Of a DNA stretch of 64,000 bases, positions 18,182 to 27,301 are shown piece by piece; position 1 is the stretch's first letter, and each line of letters starts with the position of its first letter. Below the pieces are notes generated by a model. The model did no database searches, had not been told where the DNA came from, and was given only the letters and a program-made list of their open reading frames with translations. The stretch is from Halobellus limi (GTDB taxonomy: Archaea > Halobacteriota > Halobacteria > Halobacteriales > Haloferacaceae), in assembly GCF_004799685.1 (NCBI RefSeq), contig NZ_CP031312.1:124001-188000 (forward strand), in the 5' to 3' direction. The position numbers and the translations under genes were made by a program.

Positions 18182-18352
18182 ATCAGATCAGAGCCCCCGG
18201 AGACGTGGGGCCCACAGCAGAACGCGATCGTCGACGACCAGCTCGATGCCGCGCAGGCCGCACCGACGTCGGTCACACATCGGAAACGCGTGAGAGACGT
18301 AGCTGAAGGCATTCTCGCGGAGAGTGACGACCCCGGCGACAAGTCGGCCTAA
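18182..18352 (+). pseudogene. Possible remnant of a degraded gene
   Basis: After a TAG at 18179-18181, the same frame stays open to a TAA at 18350-18352 and encodes about 56 residues that look protein-like (acidic, GC-ending codons; contains IVDDQLDAAQAA and RVRDVAEGILAES). There is no ATG or well-placed start, so this looks like the 3' end of a gene interrupted upstream by a stop. The parent family is not recognised. Confidence 0.35.
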
Positions 18353-18433
18353 GTTTTCGGTGGTCCGTGCCGAGTGTTCGAGGCCGCCGCGGAATCGATC
18401 GAGGGGACGGTGCTCGCCGATCTGCCACCCGGG

Positions 18434-19213
18434 CTACCCGTCAAGGACGGTCACGGAATCGCCGACGCGGAGTCGGCGTCCGCGGTCCGCCTCGGGAACG
18501 TCGGCGATGAGCATCGCGGTGAAGAAGTGCTCGAAGGCGTCCGGGTCGGCCCACTCGGGGAAGGTCTCGCGACGCTTCTCGACGAAGCGCTCGCGGAAGT
18601 CCGGCGTGACCGCCCCGGTGTCGGGGTCGCGACCGGGAACCACGCAGCGACCGCAGGGCGTGACGCCCTCGAAGCGGACGTCCCCGATCTCGAACGCCGG
18701 CGCGTCGTCGCCGACGAACCGGTCCTCCCAGAAGGCGGGGACCCCGGAGACCTCGACGTTGGCGCGCAGGCGTCGGCGCGCCCCCTGGACGGAGACGTCC
18801 TCGAACCAGGAGGAGACCGTTTCGAGCGTGGCCGTGCTGACGACCGACGGTCCCATCTCGCGGCGGTCGACGAACCCGCGTCGAGCGTCGCGTTCGAGCG
18901 CGAGGTCCAGATCGAAGAAGTCGCCGAACCACGCCGCGGCGCGTCCGCGTTCGGACTCCCGGGTGAGGTCGAACTCCGCGGTCTCGCCCGCCCGCGTCTC
19001 GACGGCGAACGCGCCCGTCTCCGGGTCGTAGTCCGTCGCGAGTTCGTGCACTCGCTCCGTCCGCTTCCCGTTGACCACGTCGCCCCCGGCGTCGAAGAGC
19101 GCGAACTCCCGATCCCCCTCCAGCGTCCCGCCGTCGAGGACCTCGGCGGCGCGGACGTCGGTCCCGCCGAGGCCCTTCAGGGGGTACACGCGGAGCCGTT
19201 CGAGTCGTGCCAT
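18434..19213 (-). CDS. MOSC-domain protein (YcbX/mARC-like)
   Basis: 259 residues. The N-terminal MOSC_N beta-barrel (about 1-115; begins with RLRVYPLKGL) is followed by a MOSC domain with LRANVEVSG, an EDRF segment and TPCGRC. Cys187 corresponds to the cysteine that binds the molybdenum cofactor in YcbX/mARC enzymes, which reduce N-hydroxylated compounds using electrons from a partner flavo- or Fe-S protein. Unlike E. coli YcbX, no ferredoxin domain is fused. The ATG at 19213 is preferred over the GTG one codon upstream. Confidence 0.88.
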   Translation of the reverse strand: MARLERLRVYPLKGLGGTDVRAAEVLDGGTLEGDREFALFDAGGDVVNGKRTERVHELATDYDPETGAFAVETRAGETAEFDLTRESERGRAAAWFGDFFDLDLALERDARRGFVDRREMGPSVVSTATLETVSSWFEDVSVQGARRRLRANVEVSGVPAFWEDRFVGDDAPAFEIGDVRFEGVTPCGRCVVPGRDPDTGAVTPDFRERFVEKRRETFPEWADPDAFEHFFTAMLIADVPEADRGRRLRVGDSVTVLDG

Positions 19214-19429
19214 CACCCGCAGTGAGGCGACGGAGCGTGATTACGGTTACCGTTCGCGCGGAGGAGAGGCCGGGTTCGTCGAGAGGGTTCGTCGACCCGC
19301 GATCGCGACGAACCCCGAACGCGATAGAGAGCGACGGAGCGGCGGTCGGCGGAGCGAGAAGACGTGGACCGACGGCGATTACGGAGAGGGAGCGACGGGA
19401 GACGCAGAGTGGACGGGTGGGCTAGACGA

Positions 19430-19687
19430 CTACCGTTCGGTCCGATACACCGGCCGAAGCGACGTGACGTCCTTGTCGTAACCCAGCCACACGCTGAGGG
19501 CCGTCGCGACCAGCACCAGATACACCGGGTACAGGAGCAGGAGGACGTACCCGAAGGCGAACGCCGTGAGGGTTCCGTACCAGTACAACAGCAGCGCGGC
19601 CGCGAGGCCGACGATCGCGCCCGCGACGACTCCGAGCCGGAACGCGCGAGCGGCGTCCGGACCGGGCGCGGGTCGAGACGGATGCAT
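19430..19687 (-). CDS. Small two-helix membrane protein
   Basis: 85 residues starting at the ATG at 19687, with two transmembrane helices (about 18-37 and 43-65), a Pro/Arg-rich N-terminus and a short charged tail. No known family. It is divergently arranged with the DmdA-like gene at 19838, sharing a 150-base A/T-rich promoter region. Confidence 0.6.
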   Translation of the reverse strand: MHPSRPAPGPDAARAFRLGVVAGAIVGLAAALLLYWYGTLTAFAFGYVLLLLYPVYLVLVATALSVWLGYDKDVTSLRPVYRTER

Positions 19688-19804
19688 ACGCCTGTTTTCG
19701 GCCGGAACAAAATAAACGATGCGAGGTATGGAGTGATCTAGCACGCAGTTTCCGACCCACCTTTTCCGAACACCGGGATAAAAGCACGGTACTATCAGGG
19801 TTAC

Positions 19805-19813
19805 ATTTTATTT
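19805..19813 (+). promoter_or_regulatory. TATA box of DmdA-like gene
   Basis: ATTTTATTT lies 25-33 bases before the ATG at 19838 in an A/T-rich segment. It predicts a leaderless transcript. Confidence 0.6.
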
Positions 19814-19837
19814 GGGTATGATAACATCATTCATAGG

Positions 19838-21214
19838 ATGTCAGGAGACGCCGACCACCCGAACTTCCCGAGTGTCGACCAGTCCGATCGATCCGTTCCA
19901 CGGAATCTCCGCCAGACGGGCGATCCGGGCATCCAGATGCTCGTCTCGACCCGCGTCCGTAAGTCCCCGTTCTTCCACAAATCGTTCAACGAAAACGGCG
20001 CGTGGCGCTGTACCGTCTACAACCGACTCTACCACCCCCGCGGGCTCGTCGAGCCCGAGGACGGCGGTGCGATGGCCGAGTACGACGCGCTCACGAACGA
20101 CGTCACGCTGTGGGACGTCGCGGTCGAGCGACAGATCCGCGTGAAGGGCCCCGACGCCGAGGCGCTGACGAACTACGTTGTCACCCGCGACGTGACCGGG
20201 ATGGACCCGATGGACGGGAAGTACGTCATCCTCTGTAACGAGGAGGGCGGCGTGCTCAACGACCCGGTCCTGCTGCGCCCCGAGGAGGACGAGTTCTGGT
20301 TCTCCATCTCGGACTCGAACCTGATGCAGTGGCTCCAGGGCGTCAACGTCGACAACGACTTCGACGTCGAGATCGACGAGATCGACGTCGCCCCGATGCA
20401 GATTCAGGGCCCCAAGGCCGAGGACGTCATGGTCGACGTCGTCGGCGACGAGGTCAAGGATATCCCCTACTACGGCCTGATGGAGGCCGAGATCAACGGC
20501 GCCGACGTGCTCATCAGCCAGACCGGCTTCTCCGGCGAGGCCGGCTTCGAGATCTACGTCAAGGACGCCCACAAGAAGGCCGACAACGTGTGGGACCCGG
20601 TCCACGAGAGCGTCAAGGACCACGGCGGTCGTCAGATCGCGCCCGGTCACCACCGCCGCATCGCGGCCGGGATCATGTCCTGGGGCCAGGACCTCGACTT
20701 CGAGACCTCCCCGTTCCAGGTCAACCTCGGCTACCACGTGCCCGACGACAAGGAGGCGGACTACATCGGCAAGGAAGAGCTCGAGAAGCAGAAAGAGCAG
20801 ATCGAGAACGGCAACTACCCGTTCACGCACAAGCTCGTCGGCCTCAAGCTGGCCGGTGAGCCCATCCGTGACTACGCGCCGGACTTCTGGCTCATCTCCG
20901 ACCCCGAGACGGGCGAAGAGTGCGGGTACATCACCTCGCCGTGGTGGAACCCGGACCTCGAGACCAACATCGCGATGGGCTACGTGCCCGCCGAGAAGAT
21001 CGAGGAAGTGACGGACACGCCGCTCAACGACGAGATCTACGACGAGGACCTCGATCTGGAGTTCCAGGTCCACCTTCCCGACGAGTACTCCGAGGAGCCC
21101 GGCGAGCCGACCTTCGCCACCTTCGCCAAGGTTCCGTTCAAGGAGTCGGTCAACCCGAGCGCCCGCGAGCAGGCCAAGCTCAACGCGCGCAAGGAAGCCG
21201 AACAGAACAACTGA
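19838..21214 (+). CDS. GcvT-family THF-dependent methyltransferase/demethylase, DmdA-like
   Basis: 458 residues of the aminomethyltransferase (GcvT) fold. The order of motifs CTVYNRLYHP, LWDVAVERQI, VKGPDA, GVLNDPVLLR and IQGPKAEDVM resembles DMSP demethylase DmdA and other THF-dependent demethylases more than glycine-cleavage GcvT. Such enzymes move a methyl group from a sulfonium, amine or methoxy substrate to tetrahydrofolate. The C-terminal part (about 330-458) is the GCV_T_C barrel plus an acidic tail. No glycine-cleavage GcvP or GcvH gene is adjacent; instead GlyA and a methylene-THF reductase-like gene lie within 5 kb. The substrate is not decided by sequence: DMSP, glycine betaine and related compounds are candidates. 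Confidence 0.82.
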   Translation: MSGDADHPNFPSVDQSDRSVPRNLRQTGDPGIQMLVSTRVRKSPFFHKSFNENGAWRCTVYNRLYHPRGLVEPEDGGAMAEYDALTNDVTLWDVAVERQIRVKGPDAEALTNYVVTRDVTGMDPMDGKYVILCNEEGGVLNDPVLLRPEEDEFWFSISDSNLMQWLQGVNVDNDFDVEIDEIDVAPMQIQGPKAEDVMVDVVGDEVKDIPYYGLMEAEINGADVLISQTGFSGEAGFEIYVKDAHKKADNVWDPVHESVKDHGGRQIAPGHHRRIAAGIMSWGQDLDFETSPFQVNLGYHVPDDKEADYIGKEELEKQKEQIENGNYPFTHKLVGLKLAGEPIRDYAPDFWLISDPETGEECGYITSPWWNPDLETNIAMGYVPAEKIEEVTDTPLNDEIYDEDLDLEFQVHLPDEYSEEPGEPTFATFAKVPFKESVNPSAREQAKLNARKEAEQNN

Positions 21215-21242
21215 GGCTGTCGACACCGCCGACCGATCAGGG

Positions 21243-21256
21243 TTTTCTTTTTATTG
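21243..21256 (+). terminator. T-rich terminator after DmdA-like gene
   Basis: A TTTTCTTTTTATTG tract begins 29 bases after the stop codon. Such T-runs are the usual archaeal termination signal. Confidence 0.5.
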
Positions 21257-21345
21257 TCGCAACCGGGACGGTCGGATGCACCGTCGGCGGGGCAAGTGCT
21301 CGATCCGCGAGAACGACGGCGACCGCACGGGGACGATCGACGGGC

Positions 21346-22164
21346 CTATCCGGTGAGCGTCACCGGACGGTCCGCCGAGAGCATCACGTCTTCGGCGATG
21401 CTGCCCAGGATCGCTTTCTGGACCCCCGAACGCCGTCGGCCGCCCATCACGATCCCGTCGACGTCTCGGTCGTCGGCCGCCGCCAGGATCTTCCGGGTCA
21501 CCTCGCCACCGACGGCGACGCGCTCGACGGAGAGACCGCGTTCTTCGAGCATATCAGCCGCCGCGACCGCCGAGCCGATCTCCTCGAAGTCGTGCGGCGG
21601 CGCGCCGGCGTAGTCCTGATGCGGGAAGACGTACAGGACCGTCACGGCGACGTTCGCTGCGGCGTCCGGGAGGCTCGCGGCGTACCGCGCCTGGTGGCGC
21701 GCCCGTTCGACGCTGCGGTCGATCGGGAGCAGCAGCTCTCTGGGACCGTCGTCGATCACCATCTCGGTGCCCGTGATCGTGACCGGGCGGTCCGTCGAGA
21801 CGAAGACCTCGCGGACGGTGCTCCCGAGCAGGATCGGTACCACTCCGGACCGCTTCCGGCCGCCCATCACGATCTCGTCGCAGTCGAGGTCGTCGGCGAT
21901 CCGGACGATCTCGGCCGCGACGCCGCCGTCGCCGACGCGGCGATCGACGGCGATCCCGTGGGACTCGAGGTGCTCGGCCGCACCCACCGCCGGATCGAAC
22001 TCCTCGAACTCGACGTCGTCTACGGTGTCGAGGCTGCTCGGCGGGACGACCGTCAGCACCGTCACCTCGACCTCGGACTCGGCGTTCGGGAGGCTCGCGG
22101 CGTACCGCGCCTGATTGAGCGCTCGATTCTCGTCGTCGTCGACGGGGAGGAGTACCTGGTACAT
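21346..22164 (-). CDS. Tandem universal stress protein (two UspA domains)
   Basis: 272 residues made of two UspA domains (about 1-140 and 141-272). Each starts with a beta strand and ends in the nucleotide-binding glycine pattern: GGRKRSGVVPILLGST in the first and GGRRRSGVQKAILGSI in the second. Both therefore probably bind ATP or a related nucleotide. Cytoplasmic. Haloarchaea often place Usp genes beside transporters or metabolic operons; here it lies between the DmdA-like gene and glyA. Confidence 0.92.
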   Translation of the reverse strand: MYQVLLPVDDDENRALNQARYAASLPNAESEVEVTVLTVVPPSSLDTVDDVEFEEFDPAVGAAEHLESHGIAVDRRVGDGGVAAEIVRIADDLDCDEIVMGGRKRSGVVPILLGSTVREVFVSTDRPVTITGTEMVIDDGPRELLLPIDRSVERARHQARYAASLPDAAANVAVTVLYVFPHQDYAGAPPHDFEEIGSAVAAADMLEERGLSVERVAVGGEVTRKILAAADDRDVDGIVMGGRRRSGVQKAILGSIAEDVMLSADRPVTLTG

Positions 22165-22332
22165 ACCGTATGAACGTTCGTCGTAGTTACAATTATAACC
22201 AGGTCATCGTTCTTACCTGACAGGAAAGCGGGAGGACCGTCGGGTCGCCTCATAATGGTTACTCTCGTCTCGTACCGCCGAGCGCCGGCAACAGGGGTGA
22301 CGCTCGGCGGCGAAAAGTGAGAGTGATCGGTA

Positions 22333-23580
22333 TCAGTCGTACAGCGGATACTCGTCGGTTAGTTCGTCGACGCGCGAGGCGACCGTCGCGCGCGTCTCCT
22401 CGCTCTCGGGGTCCTCGACGACGCGCGCGATGAGGTCTGCGACCTCCCGACACGTCGATTCGGTGAACCCGCGCGTCGTGACCCCGGGCGTGCCGATCCG
22501 GACGCCGCTGGGGTCGAACGCCGAGCGCGTCTCGCCGGGGACCGTGTTCGCGTTCAGGACGATCCCGACGGACTCTAAGGCCGACTCGACCGTCTTGCCG
22601 GTCGTGTCGGGGTGCGACGGACGGAGGTCCACCAGGAGGAGGTGGTTGTCGGTGCCGCCCGAAACCAGGCTGAAGCCGTGCTCCTGCAACCGCTCGCCGA
22701 GCGCCTGCGCGTTTTTCACCGTCTGTTCGGCGTAGGCCCGGAAGTCAGAGGAGAGCGCCTCGCCGAAGCCGACGGCCTTCCCCGCGACGTTGTGCATCGC
22801 CGGCCCCCCCTGCGCCCCGGGGAAGACCGCGGCGTCGATGGCGTCGGCGTGTTCCTCGTCGCACATCACGATCCCGCCGCGGCCCGCCCGGATCGTCTTG
22901 TGCGTCGACCCCGTCACGAAGTCGGCCACGCCGACCGGCGAGGAGTGTACGCCCGCGGCGACCAGTCCCGTGATGTGGGCGATGTCCGCCAGGTGGTACG
23001 CGTCGACGTCGTCGGCGACCGCCTGAATGCGCTCCCACTCGACTTCTCGGGGGTAGGCGGAGTATCCCGACACGATGATGTCGGGGTCGAACGACTCGGC
23101 CGTCTCCGCCAGCCCCTCGTAGTCGACGTAGCCCGTCTCCTCGTCGACCTCGTACTGTTCGACCTCGTAGGTCTGACCCGCGAAGTTCGCGGGATGGCCG
23201 TGCGAGAGGTGTCCGCCGTGAGTGAGATCGAGCGAGAGGATCTTGTCACCGGGGTCGAGCATCGCCAGGTAGACCGACATATTCGCCTGCGACCCCGAGT
23301 GCGGCTGGACGTTCACGTGCTCGGCGCCCCACAGTTCCTCGGCGCGCTCGATCGCTAACTCCTCGACCTCGTCGGCGTACTCACACCCCGCGTAGTACCG
23401 CTCGCCCGGGTAGCCCTCCGCGTAGTTGTTCGTCAGTTCGGAGCTCTGGGCGGCCATCACGGCCTCGCTCGCGTGGTTCTCGCTCGCGATCATCGCCAGC
23501 GTCTCGTTCTGTCGCCTGCGCTCGCCTTCGAGCGCCTCCGCGACGGCAGGGTCGGCCGCCGCGACGGATTCGTACGTCAT
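22333..23580 (-). CDS. glyA: Serine hydroxymethyltransferase
   Basis: 415 residues, typical for the family. PLP-dependent interconversion of serine + THF and glycine + 5,10-methylene-THF in the cytoplasm. Visible: SENHASEAVM near the N-terminus, the NVQPHSGSQAN segment, LDLTHGGHLSHG, the cofactor Asp/His in LADIAHI, and the Schiff-base lysine in TGSTHKTIRAGRGG (Lys228). The ATG at 23580 is chosen over the upstream extension because a TATA-like box is centred about 30 bases upstream and the conserved domain begins at once. In this context it could join glycine and methylene-THF from sarcosine/dimethylglycine oxidation into serine. Confidence 0.97.
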   Translation of the reverse strand: MTYESVAAADPAVAEALEGERRRQNETLAMIASENHASEAVMAAQSSELTNNYAEGYPGERYYAGCEYADEVEELAIERAEELWGAEHVNVQPHSGSQANMSVYLAMLDPGDKILSLDLTHGGHLSHGHPANFAGQTYEVEQYEVDEETGYVDYEGLAETAESFDPDIIVSGYSAYPREVEWERIQAVADDVDAYHLADIAHITGLVAAGVHSSPVGVADFVTGSTHKTIRAGRGGIVMCDEEHADAIDAAVFPGAQGGPAMHNVAGKAVGFGEALSSDFRAYAEQTVKNAQALGERLQEHGFSLVSGGTDNHLLLVDLRPSHPDTTGKTVESALESVGIVLNANTVPGETRSAFDPSGVRIGTPGVTTRGFTESTCREVADLIARVVEDPESEETRATVASRVDELTDEYPLYD

Positions 23581-23606
23581 ACGCTCCCGTCTCGGGGCCA
23601 ACGGCG

Positions 23607-23613
23607 GATAATT
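23607..23613 (-). promoter_or_regulatory. TATA-like box of glyA
   Basis: On the minus strand GAATTATCC covers this position, 27-33 bases upstream of the ATG at 23580. It fits a leaderless glyA transcript. Confidence 0.45.
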
Positions 23614-23845
23614 CTGTCTTCTGACACAATATGATAGGAGTCCGATAGGCTGTGGCCGGTGCGGGCCGGTCGCGAAACGCCGCGCGGACGGACCGAGTAG
23701 CGGGGACGAACACCGACCGGGGTGACGGAGGCGAGCGCCGGTGAGAGCAACGGAGGCGAGTACGGGTCGAAAAGGGGAACGAGGAGTCTCGAACGGGGAG
23801 TAGAACGATCGCGGCCGCGGAGAAGGCGACGCGTTCGGAGGACCG

Positions 23846-24703
23846 TCAGCCGTTCAGCCGGCTCTGCCGCCAGGATTCGAGGTCGGACGTCTGATTGAAC
23901 GTGTAGATGTGAAGCCCCTGGAGTTTGTACGTCTCGTCGTCGACGTACGGCGCGAGTCCCTCGATCAGTTCGTCCGGCTTGTAGCGTCCGCGCGAGCCGA
24001 TGAACTGCTTGATGAACCCCACGATGCCGGTCGTCTTCCGCAGGAACTTCACGGAGTCGCCGACGCCCACCTTCCGGGAGATGTTGATCAGCTTCTCGTA
24101 CTTCATGACGCCCGGGATCCCCACCTCAACGGGGAGGTCGATTCCGCGGCCGCGGATCTCCTCGATCCACTCTAAGATGGTGTCGGGGTCGTAACACAGC
24201 TGCGTCACGATATACGTCGCGTAGGGCGCTTTCTTCTCCATCGCCTCCGCCAGTTCCTCCTCGGAGATGAAGTCGTGACCCTCCGGATAACCCGTGATCC
24301 CGACCTCCTCGAACTCGTACTCTAGGTCCTCCAGCGCCACGAGCAGGTCGTAGGCCGACTCGAACTCGCCGACCGCCTCCTCTTTGTCACCGCCCGGCAC
24401 GAAGATGTCTGTGATCCCCGCCTCCGTCAGTCGGCGCGCGATCTCTTCGAGTTCCTCGGGGCCCTCGATGTACCGCGCGGCGATGTGCGGGACCACCTCG
24501 TAACCCGCTTCAGCAGCCTCCTCGCACTTCTCGACGGTTCGGTCGATCCCCAGCTGCGGCGACGTCGTGATCGCCACGGTCGCCCCCTCCGGCAGCTCCG
24601 AGAGCTCCCCCTCGAAACTGTCGAACGGCATCAACTCGAAGCGCGCCGTACTCAACAACTGCGTAACGCCGTCTGCGACCCCGCGCTGTGTACCAACAGA
24701 CAT
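23846..24703 (-). CDS. 5,10-methylenetetrahydrofolate reductase family protein
   Basis: 285 residues, about the size of MetF. The sequence follows the TIM-barrel MTHFR pattern: FELMPFDSF near the N-terminus, ATVAITTSPQLGIDRTVE, VVPHIAARY, TDIFVPGGDKE and YIVTQLCYDPDTI, where the Gln lies near the folate. The family reversibly converts methylene-THF and methyl-THF with a flavin. Next to GlyA and a DmdA-like demethylase, it could run in the oxidative direction, returning methyl-THF to methylene-THF; direction is inference. The promoter is a TATA-like element at 24729-24737. Confidence 0.85.
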   Translation of the reverse strand: MSVGTQRGVADGVTQLLSTARFELMPFDSFEGELSELPEGATVAITTSPQLGIDRTVEKCEEAAEAGYEVVPHIAARYIEGPEELEEIARRLTEAGITDIFVPGGDKEEAVGEFESAYDLLVALEDLEYEFEEVGITGYPEGHDFISEEELAEAMEKKAPYATYIVTQLCYDPDTILEWIEEIRGRGIDLPVEVGIPGVMKYEKLINISRKVGVGDSVKFLRKTTGIVGFIKQFIGSRGRYKPDELIEGLAPYVDDETYKLQGLHIYTFNQTSDLESWRQSRLNG

Positions 24704-24728
24704 CCTTGTCTAACGATGGGGAGGGACG

Positions 24729-24737
24729 TACTTTTGT
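24729..24737 (-). promoter_or_regulatory. TATA-like box of the MTHFR-family gene
   Basis: On the minus strand ACAAAAGTAC spans this position, 26-34 bases upstream of the ATG at 24703. It fits a leaderless transcript. Confidence 0.45.
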
Positions 24738-24819
24738 CTATTGGCGCGTCGAAGCCGGAGAGGAGATCTACGCTCGAAAAAAGTCGGGCGGGGATCGACG
24801 CGGGTAGGGATCGACGCCG

Positions 24820-26118
24820 TCAGGACGCGTCCGGTGCGGACTGTCGAATCCGTGCCGCCACGTCTTCGACGGACAGTTCGCGCTTGGGATCGTCGGAGAC
24901 GCGCCGCAGGACCAGATCGAGGACGTTGAGCTGGCGGAGGAGCCGCCGCGTCCGGTCGTGCTCTAATCCGAGATCGCGGCCGACCTCGTGGACCGTTCTG
25001 GCGTCGACGACCGCGTCGACGACGTCGTGCAGCGTCAGTCGCTCCGGGAACCCGATCCCGTCGGCGACGAGTTGGTCGTCCGGAAGCGGATCGATCCGGG
25101 GATGCTCTCGGGCCCCCTCGCTGCGCGCGTCCGATGACGAGCGATCGGCCGAGACGGCCCCACTAGCGGAACCGGACCGCTCTTCGTCGGGCGATCCGTC
25201 GGCTCCGGACCGGGTCTCGTAGGACGTCGGCGAGTGGACTCCCGCTTCGATCATGTACCGACGGACGGTCTCGTCGGAGACGTCCATCTCGATCCGCTGG
25301 CTCATCTCCTCGAAGGTGTCACAGGCCTCATAGAGCCGCCGGAGGTACGGCGTGTCGTCGTACGGCGGCACCGACTCGTCGCGGGCGGCCGCGAGCGGGT
25401 CCGCATCGTCGGAATCGGCGTCGGGGGAGACGACGTCGTCGGAACCGACGCCGGAGGTCGGATCGGCCGCCGTCGGATCGGACGCCGCCGAACCGATCGG
25501 TCGGTCCGTCGGGTCGGAACCCGTACCCGAGGTGTCGCCGAACGTCGAGGCCGCCGGGGAGCTCCCTCGCCCGGAATCTTCCGCGTTCCGCTCTGAACCG
25601 TCCGGATTCCGCTCGGCGCCGTTCGCATCCCGAGGCGTGCCGCGCGATCCGGGCGAGTCGCCGCTTCCGTCGGCGACCGACTGGTCACCGGACGCGGCGG
25701 CGTCCGACGCGTCCGCTCGGTTCTCGGACCGGACGCCGGTACCCAGATCGGTATCGATGACGACGTCGACCGTCGCGGTGAGGGTTCCGTCGTCGAACTC
25801 GGCGTCGGTCGAGCGGGCCGAAACCGCCGTCTCGTCGAACGGAGTCTCGCGAGCGCCGTCCGTCGAAGCGTCCGGAAAGAGGGGCAACTGGACGGTGAGA
25901 TCGAGCGTTCCGTGCTCGACGCTCGCCGACGCCACTTCGGGGCCCGACGACGCCTCGCAGAACGGGATCGCCACCTCGACTGTGGCGCGGAGCGATCCGC
26001 TACCGGCTTCGTCCGCACTCGCAGCCGCTTCGACCCGACGCACGGTTCGACCGTCAGACCCGAGGCGCTCGATCACGCGCGAGAGAGCGTCGAACGAGGA
26101 GTGCGGCTGCATCGCCAT
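24820..26118 (-). CDS. Putative DNA-binding protein with two HTH segments and a long disordered linker
   Basis: 432 residues from the ATG at 26118; a TTG 66 bases upstream is an unlikely alternative. The N-terminal about 130 residues form a beta-rich domain. A Ser/Asp/Ala/Gly-rich, probably disordered linker follows (about 140-260). Then comes a helix-turn-helix-like segment (YLRRLYEACDTFEEMSQRIE, then SDETVRRYMIEAGVHSP), another disordered stretch, and a second HTH-like domain at the C-terminus (LHDVVDAVVDARTVHEVGRDLG, LEHDRTRRLLRQLNVLDLV). The pattern suggests a regulator. Related haloarchaeal proteins are uncharacterised as far as I can tell. Confidence 0.75.
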   Translation of the reverse strand: MAMQPHSSFDALSRVIERLGSDGRTVRRVEAAASADEAGSGSLRATVEVAIPFCEASSGPEVASASVEHGTLDLTVQLPLFPDASTDGARETPFDETAVSARSTDAEFDDGTLTATVDVVIDTDLGTGVRSENRADASDAAASGDQSVADGSGDSPGSRGTPRDANGAERNPDGSERNAEDSGRGSSPAASTFGDTSGTGSDPTDRPIGSAASDPTAADPTSGVGSDDVVSPDADSDDADPLAAARDESVPPYDDTPYLRRLYEACDTFEEMSQRIEMDVSDETVRRYMIEAGVHSPTSYETRSGADGSPDEERSGSASGAVSADRSSSDARSEGAREHPRIDPLPDDQLVADGIGFPERLTLHDVVDAVVDARTVHEVGRDLGLEHDRTRRLLRQLNVLDLVLRRVSDDPKRELSVEDVAARIRQSAPDAS

Positions 26119-26287
26119 ATCACTGACAGAATCTAACACATTGTGGTTGGGTAACGGTACGTGCGGAATGGTGAAGGCCTTCAAAAGGTGGGACCGCGGG
26201 GGCCCGCAGTGAGAGCAGAATGGTGACGGGACGGCGGCGAAGTCGAACGGTGGCGAGTCGAACGGCGGCGAGAACGGACGGGTGCGT

Positions 26288-27253
26288 TCAGGGCACCGTG
26301 GCGATGCTCACGATCCGCTCGCCGGTGACGACGACGCCGCCGGGGGACGCGGAGTACAGAACCCCGGCCGCGCTGGCGGTGATCGTCTCCAACCGCTCGA
26401 AGGACGCCGGGTCGAACACCGCACCGAGTTCCTCGCCCGCGCTCACCTCGTCACCGACGCCGAGGTCCGATCGGAGCTCGAAGAGGCCGGACTCCTCGGC
26501 GACGACCCGCGGCGCGTCGTCTCGGAGGAGTCGCTGGTCCGTCGTCCGGTTCACGCGCTCGTCGACGACGTCCAGTTCGCGGAAGACGTTCCAGACGCCC
26601 TCGACGCCCGATCGGACCGCCGAGCGGGCGACGGTCCGGCTGTTCGAGAGTTCCGCGGTTATCGCGGGAACGCCGGCCTGTGCGGCCGCGAGCCGGAATT
26701 TTCCGGCGAATCCGTCGGAGACCGCGTCGCCCTCGACCGCGTCGTCGTCGGCCAGGAGAAACGCCGTGCCGAACGCCTCCGCGAGCGCCCGGGCCTCGTC
26801 GTCGCTCCGGCTGAAGCGGACGTGTTCGAGCATCTCCGGCATCCCGGTGTGGAGGTCGACGGCGGCGTCGCTCTCCTCGACGAGCGGCCAGAGGTTCGCG
26901 ACGAGTCGCTCCTGAAAGCTCCCGTCGGGGTCGCCGGGCCAGATGCGGTTGAAGTTCGAGTGAAAGGCGTCGTACGCCTCGGGCGTCAGATACGATCGGT
27001 GGTCGAAGGCGATCGGGTTCGTGACCGGGACGGCGACGACCGTACCCGCGATATCGGCGTCGACGAGGCGGTCGTGGAGGCGGCGCAGCGCCGCCGGCCC
27101 GTTGAGTTCGATTCCGTGCTGGGCCGCCTGCACGAACACCGTCGGGCCGTCGCCGCCCTCGTAGCGATGGACGGTGACGGAGACGTCGCGACCGGAGGGG
27201 AAGTGTCCGAGTTGGCGGTCGGACACCGTATGCGTCACGCGGGCGTGATCCAT
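26288..27253 (-). CDS. Succinylglutamate desuccinylase/aspartoacylase family hydrolase
   Basis: 321 residues of the M14-like zinc amidohydrolase family (AstE/AspA). HGIELNG (about residues 46-52) supplies the His and Glu zinc ligands and AAVDLHTG supplies the third histidine. The C-terminal domain (about 240-321) has a beta-rich, lipoyl-like shape. The family removes acyl groups from N-acyl amino acids; close relatives in halophiles also include ectoine-pathway deacetylases. The exact substrate is unknown. Ends near the small regulator gene, from which it is separated by 48 bases, so the two may share a transcript. Confidence 0.88.
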   Translation of the reverse strand: MDHARVTHTVSDRQLGHFPSGRDVSVTVHRYEGGDGPTVFVQAAQHGIELNGPAALRRLHDRLVDADIAGTVVAVPVTNPIAFDHRSYLTPEAYDAFHSNFNRIWPGDPDGSFQERLVANLWPLVEESDAAVDLHTGMPEMLEHVRFSRSDDEARALAEAFGTAFLLADDDAVEGDAVSDGFAGKFRLAAAQAGVPAITAELSNSRTVARSAVRSGVEGVWNVFRELDVVDERVNRTTDQRLLRDDAPRVVAEESGLFELRSDLGVGDEVSAGEELGAVFDPASFERLETITASAAGVLYSASPGGVVVTGERIVSIATVP

Positions 27254-27301
27254 ACCCGGAGGGAGCGGCCGGGCGGTAAAAAGTCCCGGGAGAGCACGCG
27301 A

